DNA of 64,000 nt from Monomorium pharaonis (Eukaryota > Arthropoda > Insecta > Hymenoptera > Formicidae): assembly GCF_013373865.1 (NCBI RefSeq), contig NC_050471.1, positions 23,267,464-23,331,463 on the forward strand. The letters run 5' to 3'. Shown piece after piece: positions 1-10,092 of this stretch. The notes under the pieces are model-generated. The model was not told where the DNA came from and did not search any database. It was given only the letters and a program-made list of their open reading frames with translations. The position numbers and the translations under genes are program-made. Each line of letters opens with the position of its first letter. Position 1 is the stretch's first letter.

Positions 1-419
1 TCTCGTTTTCTACATAATGCTTGTTAGTTAATTAACGAACGATATAAATAACACTTATTGTCAATATAATAAAACTAAACTAAACTAAACAATAAACTAA
101 TAGCGAATTTGGATACTTGCACTAGTGCGCATTGAATGCGAACTTCTCCAGTGCTACATATTCGGATTGCCTAGTGCAATCAGATTGGTGTATAAGATAA
201 TAAAAAATATATATTGTAATTAATTATAACATACATAATATTTATGTTTTGCTATAAAGAAAATTTTTGAGTCACCAAAAATCCTTCTGGCATATTTTCT
301 CTACTTAGAAGAAAATTTTTTTAAAAATTTGAACTAAATTGGACCATGAACGTTTTCGGAAGTACAATCTAATATTCATTTAGTCACATTAAAAATTTTA
401 TTTAAAAACTCTAAAGACA

Positions 420-970
420 GCTAGAAAACTAATTTAGTTAAAAATTATGTTAAAATTAAGAATTAATTTTTGTAAAAGCATTATTTATATTAAATTAGAA
501 AGTCATTTTTTAAATTTAAATTGCTCAAAACAATTATAATCCTCAAATCATTTTTAATCCTCAAATAAATTTAATATTTTATTTGTAAATTAAATTATAT
601 AACAACAAATACTTTTTTGTTGGAAATCTACTTAAAAAACTTTGTACACAAATAAATTTTTAACTTAGAAAAAAATTAATAAGTTAAAATTTATTTAAAA
701 AAAAAATTAATGTTACAATACAAACTATTTTAACCTTACCTAGTACTGTAAGGTTAATCTGACCCCACCAAATTCAATGTTTACTAATTATATTATTGGA
801 AATTCAGGAAAATCGTGAAAATTTTTTTACACTAAAAATCAAATTTTAATTAAAATTATTTTATCTTAAAGTAAAATGTTTGAAAGATAATATGCAATTT
901 TTTAAAAATAACTAAAATTAAAGTTACATACAAATAATTAATCAAAATAAACTTATTTAAAATTAACTAA
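420..970 (+). repeat. Dispersed AT-rich repeat, copy 1 (related to 48090-48560 and 63100-63510)
   Basis: Shares AAATTTAATATTTTATTTGT, TTATTTATATTAAATTAGAA and long runs of GTTAAA/AACTTT-type sequence in the same order as the other two copies. It lies in the ash2 intron. Confidence 0.6.
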
Positions 971-1055
971 GTTAAAGTTATAAACTTTTAAGTTTATAAT
1001 TTTTTAAAATATTACTCAAACCTTTGTACACACATACATGCGTGCGCACGTGCAT

Positions 1056-1181
<126 letters not shown>

Positions 1182-1577
1182 ACACACCATAGAGCTTGTA
1201 TTAATGGAGGGGCTATTGCTATATGCCGGAGTCCGCGCGGGGAGAATCGACAGAGATATGAATATATTCTGATATATTCTGTTTCTTTTCGTGTTGGACA
1301 TCCCCACCACTCCGTTTTCTAAAAGGAAAGAAGTCTTTGAGTATATACTCAAAGAAAGAAGTGCACATACGAGCGGTACATACATACATGCATATCTATA
1401 TGTGCGTGTGTAGATTCGAAATTATATAAAAGCGTATGAAGAACTTAATTATTTTAACAATATATCTACATATAAATATTATATATGATTATATTATTAT
1501 GTTGTATTATTACGATGTTCGTATGATTTTGTTATTAAAATGTTTTGCATGTAATTAAATTTTTTTTTGCGCATTAG

Positions 1578-1829
1578 CCTTTAGTAAAGTTCAAGAGCCA
1601 CTTGTATTACGAAGAAAAGGATCAAGTACAGGAAGCTCTAAAAGCTCTACGGCCTTTAGAAGGCAGCAAAATTATATATTACAAAAACGGAGTCAACCAA
1701 GGCAATGCTTTCATGGATATCAATAAAGGTGCTTATTATCCAGGGATTTCACTCTACAAGAGTGCGATGGTGTCTGTGAATTTTGGGCCAAATTTTAAAT
1801 ATCCTCCAATGGATGTTACATTTAGAGGC
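1578..1829 (+). CDS. ash2: ash2 penultimate coding exon (SPRY domain part)
   Basis: This exon encodes 84 residues of Ash2 (ASH2L in vertebrates), a core subunit of SET1/MLL histone H3K4 methyltransferase complexes that acts in the nucleus with WDR5, RbBP5 and DPY30. Seen directly: an open frame starting PLVKFKSHLYYEEKD and carrying YKNGVNQG, YYPGISLYK and NFGPNFKYPP, which match the C-terminal half of the Ash2 SPRY domain as I know it from the vertebrate protein. The exon is bounded by a pyrimidine tract ending in AG at 1576-1577 and a donor GTAAGT at 1830. Both junctions are phase 0. The coding sequence continues in frame at 2401. The earlier exons (PHD-like/winged-helix part and first half of SPRY) must lie 5' of the window. 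Family identity is strong; the exact acceptor could shift by a codon. Confidence 0.93.
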
Positions 1830-2400
1830 GTAAGTAAGCTCGCAATTTCTTATTGCTTTCTTAGCAAGTCAACAATGTTGATTTACAATCGTAAACCAAC
1901 TTTTTTATATAAGGCGTAATAGAATGTATAAAATTTTCAAATTATGTCGATTTAAAAGTTAACTTTGCTTATTCAAGATATGCACGATATTTTACGAATC
2001 TCTTGTATTAATCATTTAATTTAAAATTATACAAAGATACAGCAATTTTCTGGTTAGTTTTGTATAATAAAACTTTAAATTTAACACATTTTACATGTCC
2101 CAAACAATTCGTACAAAATAATTAATACATAAAATTAACATATATTTCATTCACTTATAATTTACATTTTAAAATATTTTTACATTATTTTATTTATAAA
2201 TAAATTGTATTATTTTAACATTTAGAAATGTTGAATATCAATTTGACACAAAATATTCAAATAACAAGTTACATTATGTTAAATTGATACTTGAATATAT
2301 TAAAAATTTAACACAAAAATGTTAACAAGAATAAATTTTAGTACAAATAATACAAATGTTAATTCTTGTTAGTATTAACGATGTTACACAATGATCATAG

Positions 2401-2505
2401 ATGTACGAGAAGGCAGAAGAGGCAATAGCCGAGCAGTCAATGGCAGACATACTTTATCTTACTGAGAACGAGGGCAAATTAAGGTTGGACACATTCGTAT
2501 TGTGA
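2401..2505 (+). CDS. ash2: ash2 terminal coding exon (C-terminus with DPY30-binding helix)
   Basis: This is the last coding exon of ash2: 34 residues followed by TGA. It starts after AG at 2399-2400 in phase 0, so it joins directly to the exon ending at 1829. The peptide includes EQSMADILYLTENEG. This corresponds to the end of SPRY and the short C-terminal helix that binds DPY30 in the family (human counterpart has LADVLYHVE at this place). The intron between the two exons is about 570 bp and AT-rich, with no recognisable gene. Poly(A) signals follow at 2623 and 2685. I see no frameshift or missing segment. Confidence 0.9.
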   Translation: MYEKAEEAIAEQSMADILYLTENEGKLRLDTFVL

Positions 2506-2622
2506 CATTAGTGCATCTTTTTATTTTTGTCATTTTCGTTTTACATTATGAAGTTACAATTGCAAGAATTGGCACAACAATATATACATATATATACGTG
2601 GCCTATTTAAAGCAAAAAAGAA

Positions 2623-2690
2623 AATAAACTATAAGAAATTTTTTTACTTGTATATGAAGAAGTAAAATAATTGAAGAGAAAAAAAATAAA
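2623..2690 (+). terminator. ash2: ash2 polyadenylation signals
   Basis: AATAAA occurs at 2623-2628 and again at 2685-2690, 120-185 bases after the ash2 stop codon and on the same strand. These are the first good signals after the stop, so the 3' UTR is probably about 0.15-0.2 kb. In this AT-rich sequence AATAAA is common, so position is the main support. Confidence 0.5.
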
Positions 2691-3042
2691 TCTGCACAAT
2701 TTGTTTCTTCATGTCAAATTTGTATTGTGTCCTTTATTGTATTGTTGAACCAATACACTGCAATTAAAGGATTTAAAGATTGAGATAATTTAAATATCTT
2801 TTGAGCAAATGGACGTTAAAGTTAAGATTCGTGAAATAACAATCAGTTTGCTGATTTCTTAAATCTTACTGGTTTTTCTAATTTACGATATAAATGTTTT
2901 CTAACTTTATTCTGGTCTACACTCTGATTTTGCAAATTGAAAAGTTTTTAAATTTCATTATTTAATTTTGTACAGAAGATATTTCGTGTATAATGATCTC
3001 ATTTAATAAAAGAAAACATTTTATGTAAATTGAAGAGATGTA

Positions 3043-3048
3043 TTTATT
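3043..3048 (-). terminator. BolA1: BolA1 polyadenylation signal
   Basis: TTTATT on the + strand is AATAAA for the BolA1 transcript, about 75 bases after its stop codon. Confidence 0.45.
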
Positions 3049-3121
3049 TTGATACTTATGTGAGTTATTTTTATAATTCAAGTTACTGCTTTTTTATAAT
3101 TCATTAAATTATCACACAACA

Positions 3122-3202
3122 TTATTTTCCAAAACCGCCCCTGCAAGCAGGACTCGCAGCCACCATTTTATCACTTGCCTCCCATTGCTCTGGTGTTTTA
3201 GC
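3122..3202 (-). CDS. BolA1: BolA-like protein 1, exon 3 (C-terminus)
   Basis: Last coding exon, 26 residues plus TAA. It opens AKTPEQWEAS, the conserved TPxQW block that closes the BolA domain, and ends with a short glycine-rich tail RGGFGK. The acceptor is TTCAAG in front of GCT, phase 0. A reverse-strand AATAAA lies at 3043-3048, so the 3' UTR is probably short and the BolA1 and ash2 transcripts end about 350 bases apart. Confidence 0.9.
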   Translation of the reverse strand, partial: AKTPEQWEASDKMVAASPACRGGFGK

Positions 3203-3314
3203 CTTGAAGACAAGACAATAATATATATAAGATTTTTTTTACCTAGCTAATTTTAATTCTTGTCATGCTAATAGTGAAGGATTAGACATCCTAATAAATA
3301 ATAATCACACTTAC

Positions 3315-3383
3315 CACAATTGATAGAGCATGTACACCTCTCTGCAGTTCTGCTTTCAACAATTCGTTTATCATCCGGTGTCG
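3315..3383 (-). CDS. BolA1: BolA-like protein 1, exon 2
   Basis: Second coding exon, 23 residues, phase 0 on both sides. It begins RHRMINELL directly after the acceptor TTTAG and ends HALSIV before a canonical GTAAGT donor. RHR and HALSI are the most conserved blocks of the BolA fold; the invariant histidine of RHR is a proposed iron-sulfur cluster ligand in BolA-glutaredoxin complexes. The reading frame joins exactly with exons 1 and 3. The intron to exon 1 is about 240 bp and the intron to exon 3 about 110 bp. Confidence 0.92.
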
Positions 3384-3624
3384 CTAAATTAATAATTGAT
3401 TCAGGTGTTCTTTCCATTATTTTAATTAGACGTAATAATATCTAGACCTTAATCGCAATTATTTAAAATTTATAGATAAGTATTATTATTTTCTATTATT
3501 TTATATGCTTCAATAATGCAATTACTTTCTATGATATATTTTCGTATATCTTATATGTTTATATTTCATTTATGATTAATTAAAATGTCTGAAAATTAGA
3601 AAACATTAAAAGAGTGATACTTGC

Positions 3625-3813
3625 CTTAATTAATGGCTGCTCATCAAATTTCTCTGATACAACCACTATCTTAAAATGCGTCTCAGAGTTCTTGAGAACG
3701 TTATGCATATAGGACTCATTAATAACATCGCAATGAAGGGGTTTTAATGCAGCTTCCAATTTTGCCCTAATCGAACTTTCTACAGGTCTGTTCAGTGCTT
3801 CACAACTGCTCAT
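3625..3813 (-). CDS. BolA1: BolA-like protein 1, exon 1
   Basis: First coding exon of a BolA-family protein. BolA1-type proteins act in mitochondria with monothiol glutaredoxin in iron-sulfur cluster biogenesis. The exon encodes 63 residues from ATG (3811-3813) to LIK and contains the family N-terminal helix (SSIRAKLEAALKP) and the strand THFKIVVVSEKF. The donor reads AAG|GCAAGT, a GC donor, in phase 0. The next exon starts with the RHR motif that follows this point in all BolA proteins. With the other two exons the protein is 112 residues, close to the usual size. No clear mitochondrial targeting peptide is visible, so an upstream 5' exon or alternative start is possible. The gene converges on ash2. 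Confidence 0.92.
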
Positions 3814-4236
3814 GTCTTGCTGATAAAATGTATTGTAACCTATGTTGTTATTTTTTTGTTTAATTTATATTTGCCTTTCTTAGATGGATAAGGATGTACA
3901 TTCAAAAGTTTCTCCAATCTTTTCGTATAATATAAGAACTTTATCAAATTTTAAGAATAAAGACTGACCATAAAAACAGGCCAAAAACAGCTTTAAATTC
4001 GGGCTTGTATTTGATACTAAATGATTGTTTATAATCAAGCATTAATCTTCAGAAAGTTTCAAATTGACCCGGCTTTTTGTCCTCAAGATATAAAGGGTCA
4101 AAATTGTTAATTTCACTAACTTGCGTGTTGCATTTTAAGACGTTGTAATGAAAAATTACATAATGATAGGTTTAATAAACGCATTCGTTCGTTGACATAT
4201 AATTCTATACACGAATATATGTATATATAAATATGA

Positions 4237-4318
4237 AAAAAGTATATGGTTATATTATACACACGCACGCACGCACGAAAAAAGTATATAGTTATATTGT
4301 ACGCACGCACGCACACAC
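4237..4318. repeat. Two-copy tandem repeat, about 41 bp unit
   Basis: The unit AAAAAAGTATATRGTTATAT followed by a CGCA/CA run occurs twice in a row. Confidence 0.75.
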
Positions 4319-4536
4319 ATGGATGGGCTATTGTAATCGATAGACTAATAATTTTTAATGCAAAAATGATTTGAAAAAATAATAAAGATGAACAAATTTT
4401 TCAAGAGAATGATTGCAAAGTTGACCTGAAAAAAAAAAAAAAAAAGTAATAATTATATTGTAGCCCTAAGAAGGGCTGGTTAGAAAAATATCCTGGAAAA
4501 GATAATAAAAAGTGTCCTGAAAAATAATCCTATAAC

Positions 4537-5220
4537 GAAAATAATAAGATAAACAGGTCAATATGTCGAGCTAATATCAATTTTCACAATATAATATAAT
4601 TTATTAAATCAAAAATATATCATTATAACGCTATTAAAAATAACTGTGTTAAAATTGTTAAACAAATTTCGATACTCGTTTTGACTATACATAATTCTCT
4701 TCAGTTGTGCCAAATTACCAATATTTATGAAATTAAACGTGAGTAAAATAACGCAAACGAAAATATAATTAACCATTTAGAAAATGATGTCGATTGAATA
4801 TCCATAAAAACAATGCATATCGTTTATAAAAATGTGTCATAATAATTAAAGCGTGAACAAATAAATAATACAATCAAAAACAGTTCAAAATTATGGTCAA
4901 AAATCTTGTCGAGAAATGTAAAAGATCAAAACCGATGGAAAACGTGTAATTTATGAACAATATAAATCGATATGCGTATTGTAAAAAAACTCTAAACTAC
5001 ATATGTTGATTTCAGACAATATTAACACAAGCAAAAAAGCTAACAGTTTCTACAATGCGTTAAAAACGACCGTAACGTTCGGTAGTCAGAGGCAGAAATT
5101 TCTCACAGTTGTTTTTAATAGCGTTTATAATGATATTATGATTTTGATTTAATAAATTATATTATATTGTGAAAATTGATATTAACTCGACATATTGATC
5201 TGTTTATCTTATTATTTTTG
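4537..5220. mobile_element. Long-terminal-inverted-repeat non-autonomous element
   Basis: The left arm (4537-4648) and right arm (5104-5220) are near-perfect reverse complements over about 112 bases: AAAATAATAAGATAAACAG and AATATGTCGAG on the left match the complement on the right. The intervening 450 bases have no open reading frame. A 13-base direct repeat TAATCCTATAACG lies at 4525-4537 and again at about 5254-5266, close to but not exactly abutting the right arm. Likely a MITE or foldback element; the superfamily is not assigned. Confidence 0.7.
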
Positions 5221-5349
5221 CTCAATATTAATTTATAATTTGTTTATTTTTCGTAATCCTATAACGTATATATCTAGAATCACATATCAGCGAACGAATA
5301 CGTTTATTAACCTTTAGAGGACCGATCCTTTTTGGAATGACTTTTTTAG

Positions 5350-5527
5350 TTTTAAGCCTTCGGCACATGATACGATTTTTCACGCTAGATCGCGTACGAA
5401 ACGTCTTACTACGTATCCTCATTGGCTTACGATTGGTGACATAATTATCCAAGCCAATCAGAACACGTATTAAGACGCCTCGTATGCGATCTAGCATGAA
5501 AAATCGTATCGTGTGCCAAAGGATTTA
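5350..5527. mobile_element. Foldback palindrome (MITE-like)
   Basis: About 70-base imperfect inverted arms (for example GATACGATTTTTCA and TAGATCG on the left) surround a short loop. The arms create a spurious reading frame on the - strand. The element is bracketed at a distance by a 12-base direct repeat TGCTCAATATTA (5219-5230 and about 5590-5601). Confidence 0.7.
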
Positions 5528-8235
5528 GTGTTAGAACATTTTTGTCCTCGTCAGTGAATTGAACTACGAAAAAGATGACATCGCTTTAATGCTCAATATT
5601 AGGTTTTCGGTTCAGATAAAATAAGTGGTTTTTTTTGCTGTATTTGAACTTAATATTATTGTTTGTTGTTAAAATGATTGTTTAACGTCATTTGCAATAA
5701 AAATGTTTTGAAAAATATTTATAAAAACGTAATTATGTCACACTTTGTGAGATATGAGGCAGTAAAATGTTGTTATACAAAGTAACATCAATTTATTTCG
5801 AAATAAATGTACATATTATAATGAAAGAAGTAATTTTAAATGAAAGAATTATTTTGTAATTTTTTATTCCAATGTCTTAAAACAGCGAATACGTAAGTTG
5901 ATGAAATTAACAACTTTGACTCTTCATATTTCGGGAATAAAAGTCAGTTCAATTTGAAACTTTCTAAGAACAATGCCTCATCATAAATTATTATTTAATA
6001 TCAAATTCAAACCCGAATTCGAGGGTGCCAAAACAGGCTATTTTTGCGGTTACTTTTTATGATTAACATATAAGCATTTCTGAATTTTTCAAATTTTGTA
6101 ACTGCATAGTTTTCTTTAAATCACTTTCTAAAATACTATTGGAAAGAAAGTGATCTTATAAAACGGAGAGTTGTAGTTTAATCGTAAAAAGATATAAGAA
6201 TCTTGAAAAACTACATTCATAAAAAGATTGGAGTTTAAGAAACATTCTGGAATTAAGAAAATAAAAATAAGCGATCTTAACTCTATCTATAAGAAAATAA
6301 AGTTTTACCGTACCGTTTTCGCATAAGAATATAAAATGTTTATGAATTATACAATTCCCATTAATTAAAATATGACATCAGATTATCGAAATGTAGTATA
6401 ACATCGCTTGTTATTTTAAAAATTACAATTATAAATAATTTTTTCAATTTTTTCCATATCAATCTTTATAAATATTGTAAAAAAACTGTTTAAAAACTAT
6501 TGTAAATAACTGTCGTTTTTATTGCTTAAATTTTGTTCATTACTTATTGTTTTAACAATAGAAATGCCAAAAACCTCTGTGTTAAAAAAATATACATGAA
6601 TAAAAAGCTATGTAATTTATATTCACTTTTGTAAACTGGAAAATTTTAACTCAAAACCCTTTAAAACTATATTTAATGCTAAGCTTTCTAAGGAAGTGAA
6701 ATAAGTGACATAATTGCTTCAATTATATGCTGATTGCTATGACAGAGTGTCAAGAGATATGAGAACAAAAACCTACTTACAGCATAAGATACTAGTTATA
6801 GTTTAAATCAAGAGACTTATAGTGGAGTAAGTTGAGAAGTAAATTTAGTTTCCTGCGATTTACTAGTCATAATATAACAAATGCAAATAATGACATAATG
6901 CAGGGCCTGTTCATTTTCTAATACATTTCCAAATAGCAACATGCCTTTATAAGGTATAAATTCGCGTTGCTTGCATCTTTTGCATTCAGCATCTTTGCTT
7001 TCTCTTTCTTTAATAAATATTTATTTATTTTATTTCAAATACAAAAATTTTGAGAATTTCAAGCAACGCGAATAAACTTATTATTATTATTGTAACATGT
7101 TGCTCACATTTATAACATATGTATATACCAGAACAATAATCAAAAGTCTGTGTGAATCTATTTGTTCACAAATTGATGTTTTTACAATATGACAATTTTG
7201 TAACAATTTGCTGGCAACTTGTGCCATAGTCTAAAATCATCTAATCTTGCTGTTGCCATTATGTTGTTATAACTAGAACCACACAATGCTATCATATTGC
7301 CAACAATGCGAGGTAACTAATACTGTTATCTTATTGTTAAATTGCTAGCGATACATATAGGTATACACTGCTACTTGTGTAACTGCATTAATGACAGCAT
7401 ACTCGAAATTGTTAAAGACAATTGTGTAATCAAGTCACTAGCATCATAAGCAATCACAGATTTACAAGATTTTATTGAGACTAAGATGCTTGGTTAGCTG
7501 ATTAGATGGATTATTATTTTTTAATCTTACAAAAGAAGTATGTAATTTAAACGATTATGAAATAATGATGATTTTGTTCGGTTATTGTAGTCAATTCACC
7601 ATTATATTTTGTTACATTTCTGTTGACAGAGTAGTTTCTTATTAGTTTTAATGAAATTCTCTACGTGTATTTTTTAGTGTGCGGAATAAACGTACAATAA
7701 TAAAAGTCATAACATATATACACAATATACACAGGAAACTGCGAGAAGAGCAATTAATCATCAAAAGTGATAGTTTTAAGGTTAGAAAATCTATCGTATC
7801 TTCGCGAATCTTCTAACAATGCGTTTTTATATAATTATCACTGTGATCAATTATTTTATTGTACATGTAAGAAACAAATTTATAAATTAAAATATGTGTA
7901 TAACACTGATAAGAATGTGCACGCAATAATAAAGATCCAATTGATATTGTAAGTTTAGTTTTAATTTTATCTTCATCCTAACCTTATTAATTTATCTTAA
8001 ACAATTTAACTAACTTCAAATACTTACCTTTCCTAAGTATTAATCTTGTCAGTTTTGGCTTATACATTTATTGGCAATTTTAATTAATATACAATTTACT
8101 TCTTATGTCAGAATTCAAGCTCGAATTTCCCGCTATCTATTACTCTTTTGTGTTCAGTCACCGATGGTCACCGACGAGACGGCCTGCGACGAGATGCTTT
8201 TGATCCATGAGTTTGTGTTGGTGCCATAGACCTAT

Positions 8236-8373
8236 GGTTTGTTCGCGTCACATGCCCCAACATGCTCCTATTCACCCCAACGCACTCCAATACGTTGATT
8301 CCGATGACGCCAACCTATTAGAATGCGTTGGAGTGAGTAGGAGCATGTCGGAGCATGGCGACGCGAACAAACC
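8236..8373. mobile_element. Palindromic MITE A upstream of THAP gene
   Basis: A 138-bp imperfect palindrome begins GGTTTGTTCGCG and ends with the complement CGCGAACAAACC. Inner arms share the ACATGCTCCTA / TAGGAGCATGT block. No coding potential is inferred; the 76-codon frame across it arises from the palindrome. Confidence 0.8.
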
Positions 8374-8499
8374 ACTAGTTTACACCGAGCACTTGGTACG
8401 CGTATCAAGTAGTGAATTTAAGCTGATCAGCCAATGATTAAATACATTCACTAGTTATTTACTATTTGATACGCGTACCAAGTGTTCGGTGTAAACTAG
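8374..8499. mobile_element. Palindromic MITE B, abutting MITE A
   Basis: Left arm ACTAGTTTACACCGAGCACT with TTGGTACGCGTATCAA and right arm TTGATACGCGTACCAA with GGTGTAAACTAG are reverse complements over about 37 bases with an AT-rich loop. It starts where MITE A ends. GTGCCATAGAC occurs on both sides of the pair (about 8221 and 8512). Confidence 0.78.
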
Positions 8500-8684
8500 A
8501 GCATAGAAGTCTGTGCCATAGACGGAGCATCACCTATCACTTACGACGAGAGGGGGTTGACATTCGGGGTGAAGAGGTACTCCATAAACTTCGGTTGAAT
8601 TCGAGTACGCTCGATAATATTCGACTAATAATTCAGCATATGCATATGACTGTAAGCGACTGCAAGCAAGTTTTTGTGTGCATC

Positions 8685-8788
8685 ATGAGCTTTTGTGTAA
8701 TATTTGGATGCAATAATCGCATAAATAAAAAAAATATTGAGCAAGTGGAAAAAGAAAAAGCTGCAAACAAAAAATTTTCATTCCATTT
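8685..8788 (+). CDS. THAP-domain protein 1, exon 1
   Basis: First exon of a THAP zinc-finger protein. THAP domains are C2CH sequence-specific DNA-binding modules found in P-element-like transposases and in host regulators. Starting at ATG 8685 the peptide MSFCVIFGCNN gives the first two zinc ligands (Cys4 and Cys9). It ends in phase 2 before GTAAGT at 8789. The start is chosen because it places the first Cys at residue 4, as in most THAP proteins; the frame stays open further upstream, so the true transcription start and 5' UTR are unknown. Two palindromic MITEs lie immediately upstream. Confidence 0.82.
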
Positions 8789-8897
8789 GTAAGTAAATTA
8801 TTTCAATCTAGGTTAGATTTGGTTATACTTCAAAATTTCATATATTTTTTATACATACTTTTAATTTTTTAAATTATATATATATATTTGTTTTTAG

Positions 8898-9060
8898 GTT
8901 TCCACGAGATGTTGAGAAAAGAAACAAATGGCTTAAAGCTTTAAATTTAGAAAATTATAATCCACCTAAAACGGCTGCTGTCTGCTCTGCACATTTTAAG
9001 GAAAAAAATTATGTACAAAATTGTTCGTTTCGTAAATTAAAAGAAGATGCTGTTCCATAT
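8898..9060 (+). CDS. THAP-domain protein 1, exon 2
   Basis: This exon completes the THAP domain. It contains LFPRDVEKRNKWL with the conserved Trp (W46), the second ligand pair in VCSAHF (Cys64, His67), and the closing AVPY motif at residues 86-89. It is entered after TTTTTAG in phase 2 and left through GTATGT at 9061 in phase 0. All THAP signature positions are present, so the DNA-binding domain looks functional. Confidence 0.85.
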
Positions 9061-9064
9061 GTAT

Positions 9065-9072
<8 letters not shown>

Positions 9073-9105
<33 letters not shown>
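9073..9105. repeat. (TA)n microsatellite in THAP gene 1 intron 2
   Basis: An uninterrupted TA run just after the GTATGT donor. Confidence 0.95.
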
Positions 9106-9107
<2 letters not shown>

Positions 9108-9161
9108 GTTTCATTAGTGTAATTATGTAACGTTGCAGTAATAGACAATTTTTATTTGCAG

Positions 9162-9237
9162 TTATCTGAAGAAAGGATTGCCTGCGCAAGAGAGGAACAT
9201 CAAGAAACAAATTTTGTTACAGAAAATATAGAAACAG
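9162..9237 (+). CDS. THAP-domain protein 1, exon 3
   Basis: A short linker exon (starting LSEERIACAREEH) of 76 bases lies between TTTGCAG and the donor GTTAGT. It enters in phase 0 and leaves in phase 1, compatible with exon 4. It encodes a polar, glutamate-rich linker after the THAP domain. Confidence 0.75.
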
Positions 9238-9298
9238 GTTAGTTTTATTTATAAAGTTATGTTAAAGAATTATTGAATAATAATTTCTATCATTGCAG

Positions 9299-9606
9299 AT
9301 AACATAAATAATACAGAATCTGTTATGACTAAAATTCCATCATGTAACACAATGGTTCATCGCTCTACAAGTATCTCTCCTGAGAGGATATTAAACTCAC
9401 CAATAAAGACTCGATTACGTCAGGTTTATGCAAATAAAATTAAATCTTTAAAAAGAAAACTGCATCTTCAAAATTATAATCACAAGAAAATGCAAACAAA
9501 ACTTCAATCAATGAAGATTATTATAAAGGATCTGCAAAAACGAAATCTTATTACACCAGATGAAGGCGACATATTGCAACATTTAGAGAAAGGTACGAAA
9601 GATTGA
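9299..9606 (+). CDS. THAP-domain protein 1, exon 4 (ends in early stop)
   Basis: Last open exon, giving a 216-residue protein in total. It encodes a basic/coiled-coil-like stretch (KTRLRQVYANKIKSLKRKL) similar in position to the leucine-zipper-like helix of P-element-type THAP transposases, then stops at TGA 9604-9606 after LQHLEKGTKD. Just after this point the +2 frame continues with transposase-like sequence, so the stop probably marks a frameshift in a former THAP transposase rather than the natural end. A short functional THAP protein from this truncated frame cannot be excluded. Confidence 0.7.
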
Positions 9607-9780
9607 TTAAACGAGAACTAAGAAAAAAACAAAACTTGCCTGTTTCGAGAATGTATAAAGATAGTTTACAGCAATTTGCTTTGTCGCTTCATTATTATTC
9701 ACCTAGGACATACAATTATGTTCGCTATAAAAAAGGCTCGAAAGGCTTTGTCTACGTTAGTTTATGGTTGGTGCACGTCA
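9591..9780 (+). pseudogene. P-element-type transposase remnant (frameshifted continuation)
   Basis: In a different frame from exon 4 the sequence reads RYERLIKRELRKK, then FALSLHYYSPRTYNYVR. The F-A-x-x-L-H-Y-Y-S-P-x-x-Y-N-Y-V-R block is a conserved feature of THAP9/P-element-like transposases just after the coiled coil. The frame changes again (KKARKALSTL in the third frame) and is cut by a CA/CG-type microsatellite near 9790-9830. The catalytic RNase H-like core is absent. I read this as a decayed transposon body fused to the intact THAP exons. Confidence 0.6.
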
Positions 9781-9864
9781 TACTCGTAGACGTGTGTGTG
9801 TGCGTGTGTGCGCGCGTGCGTGCGTGTATATATGGCATTAGAGGCAGAAATTATAAAGTGTAGG

Positions 9865-10013
9865 ATGAAAATGATACGCTGCTGTGCAAAAATTGTACAA
9901 ACCATACAGAAAATGGTTTTCGTATGTTCATATTTCTTCGAGATGAGCAACGAAAACAATTGTGGATTGAAAAATGTGGCCAGAATGTAATATCGACTTC
10001 GAGGTTATGTGAG
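9865..10013 (+). pseudogene. THAP-domain gene 2, exon 1 (frameshifted)
   Basis: A second THAP domain begins here: MKMIRCCAK in one frame, then, one base out of frame, CTNHTENGFRMFIFLRDEQ and LWIEKCGQN and TSRLCE. Together they give the Cys pair, the conserved Trp and the third Cys of a THAP domain. The break falls in a run of five A at 9888-9892, so a one-base deletion or a sequencing/assembly error is the likely cause. Donor GTATGC follows at 10014. Confidence 0.65.
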
Positions 10014-10092
10014 GTATGCAAATGAATTATATTGAAAATTTTATATTAATATAAGATTTCGAGCAGTATATATCTTTATCACTTTTTTATAG

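Larger units (their letters stand above)
3814..8684. other. Intergenic region with long inverted repeats
   Basis: No real gene was recognised between BolA1 and the first THAP gene. The interval contains a two-copy CG/CA-rich tandem repeat (about 4237-4318), a 0.7 kb long-inverted-repeat element (4537-5220), a foldback palindrome (5350-5527), a small inverted repeat ATTCGCGTTGCTTG at about 6960 against its complement at about 7060, and two back-to-back palindromes at 8236-8499. Short reading frames at 5228-5497 and 7767-7952 look like chance. Confidence 0.6.

Noticed and set aside
5228..5497. 89-codon - strand frame
   Set aside because: It is made by the arms of the foldback palindrome at 5350-5527.
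8207..8437. 76-codon + strand frame
   Set aside because: It crosses the two palindromic MITEs and reads the same arms twice in opposite senses.
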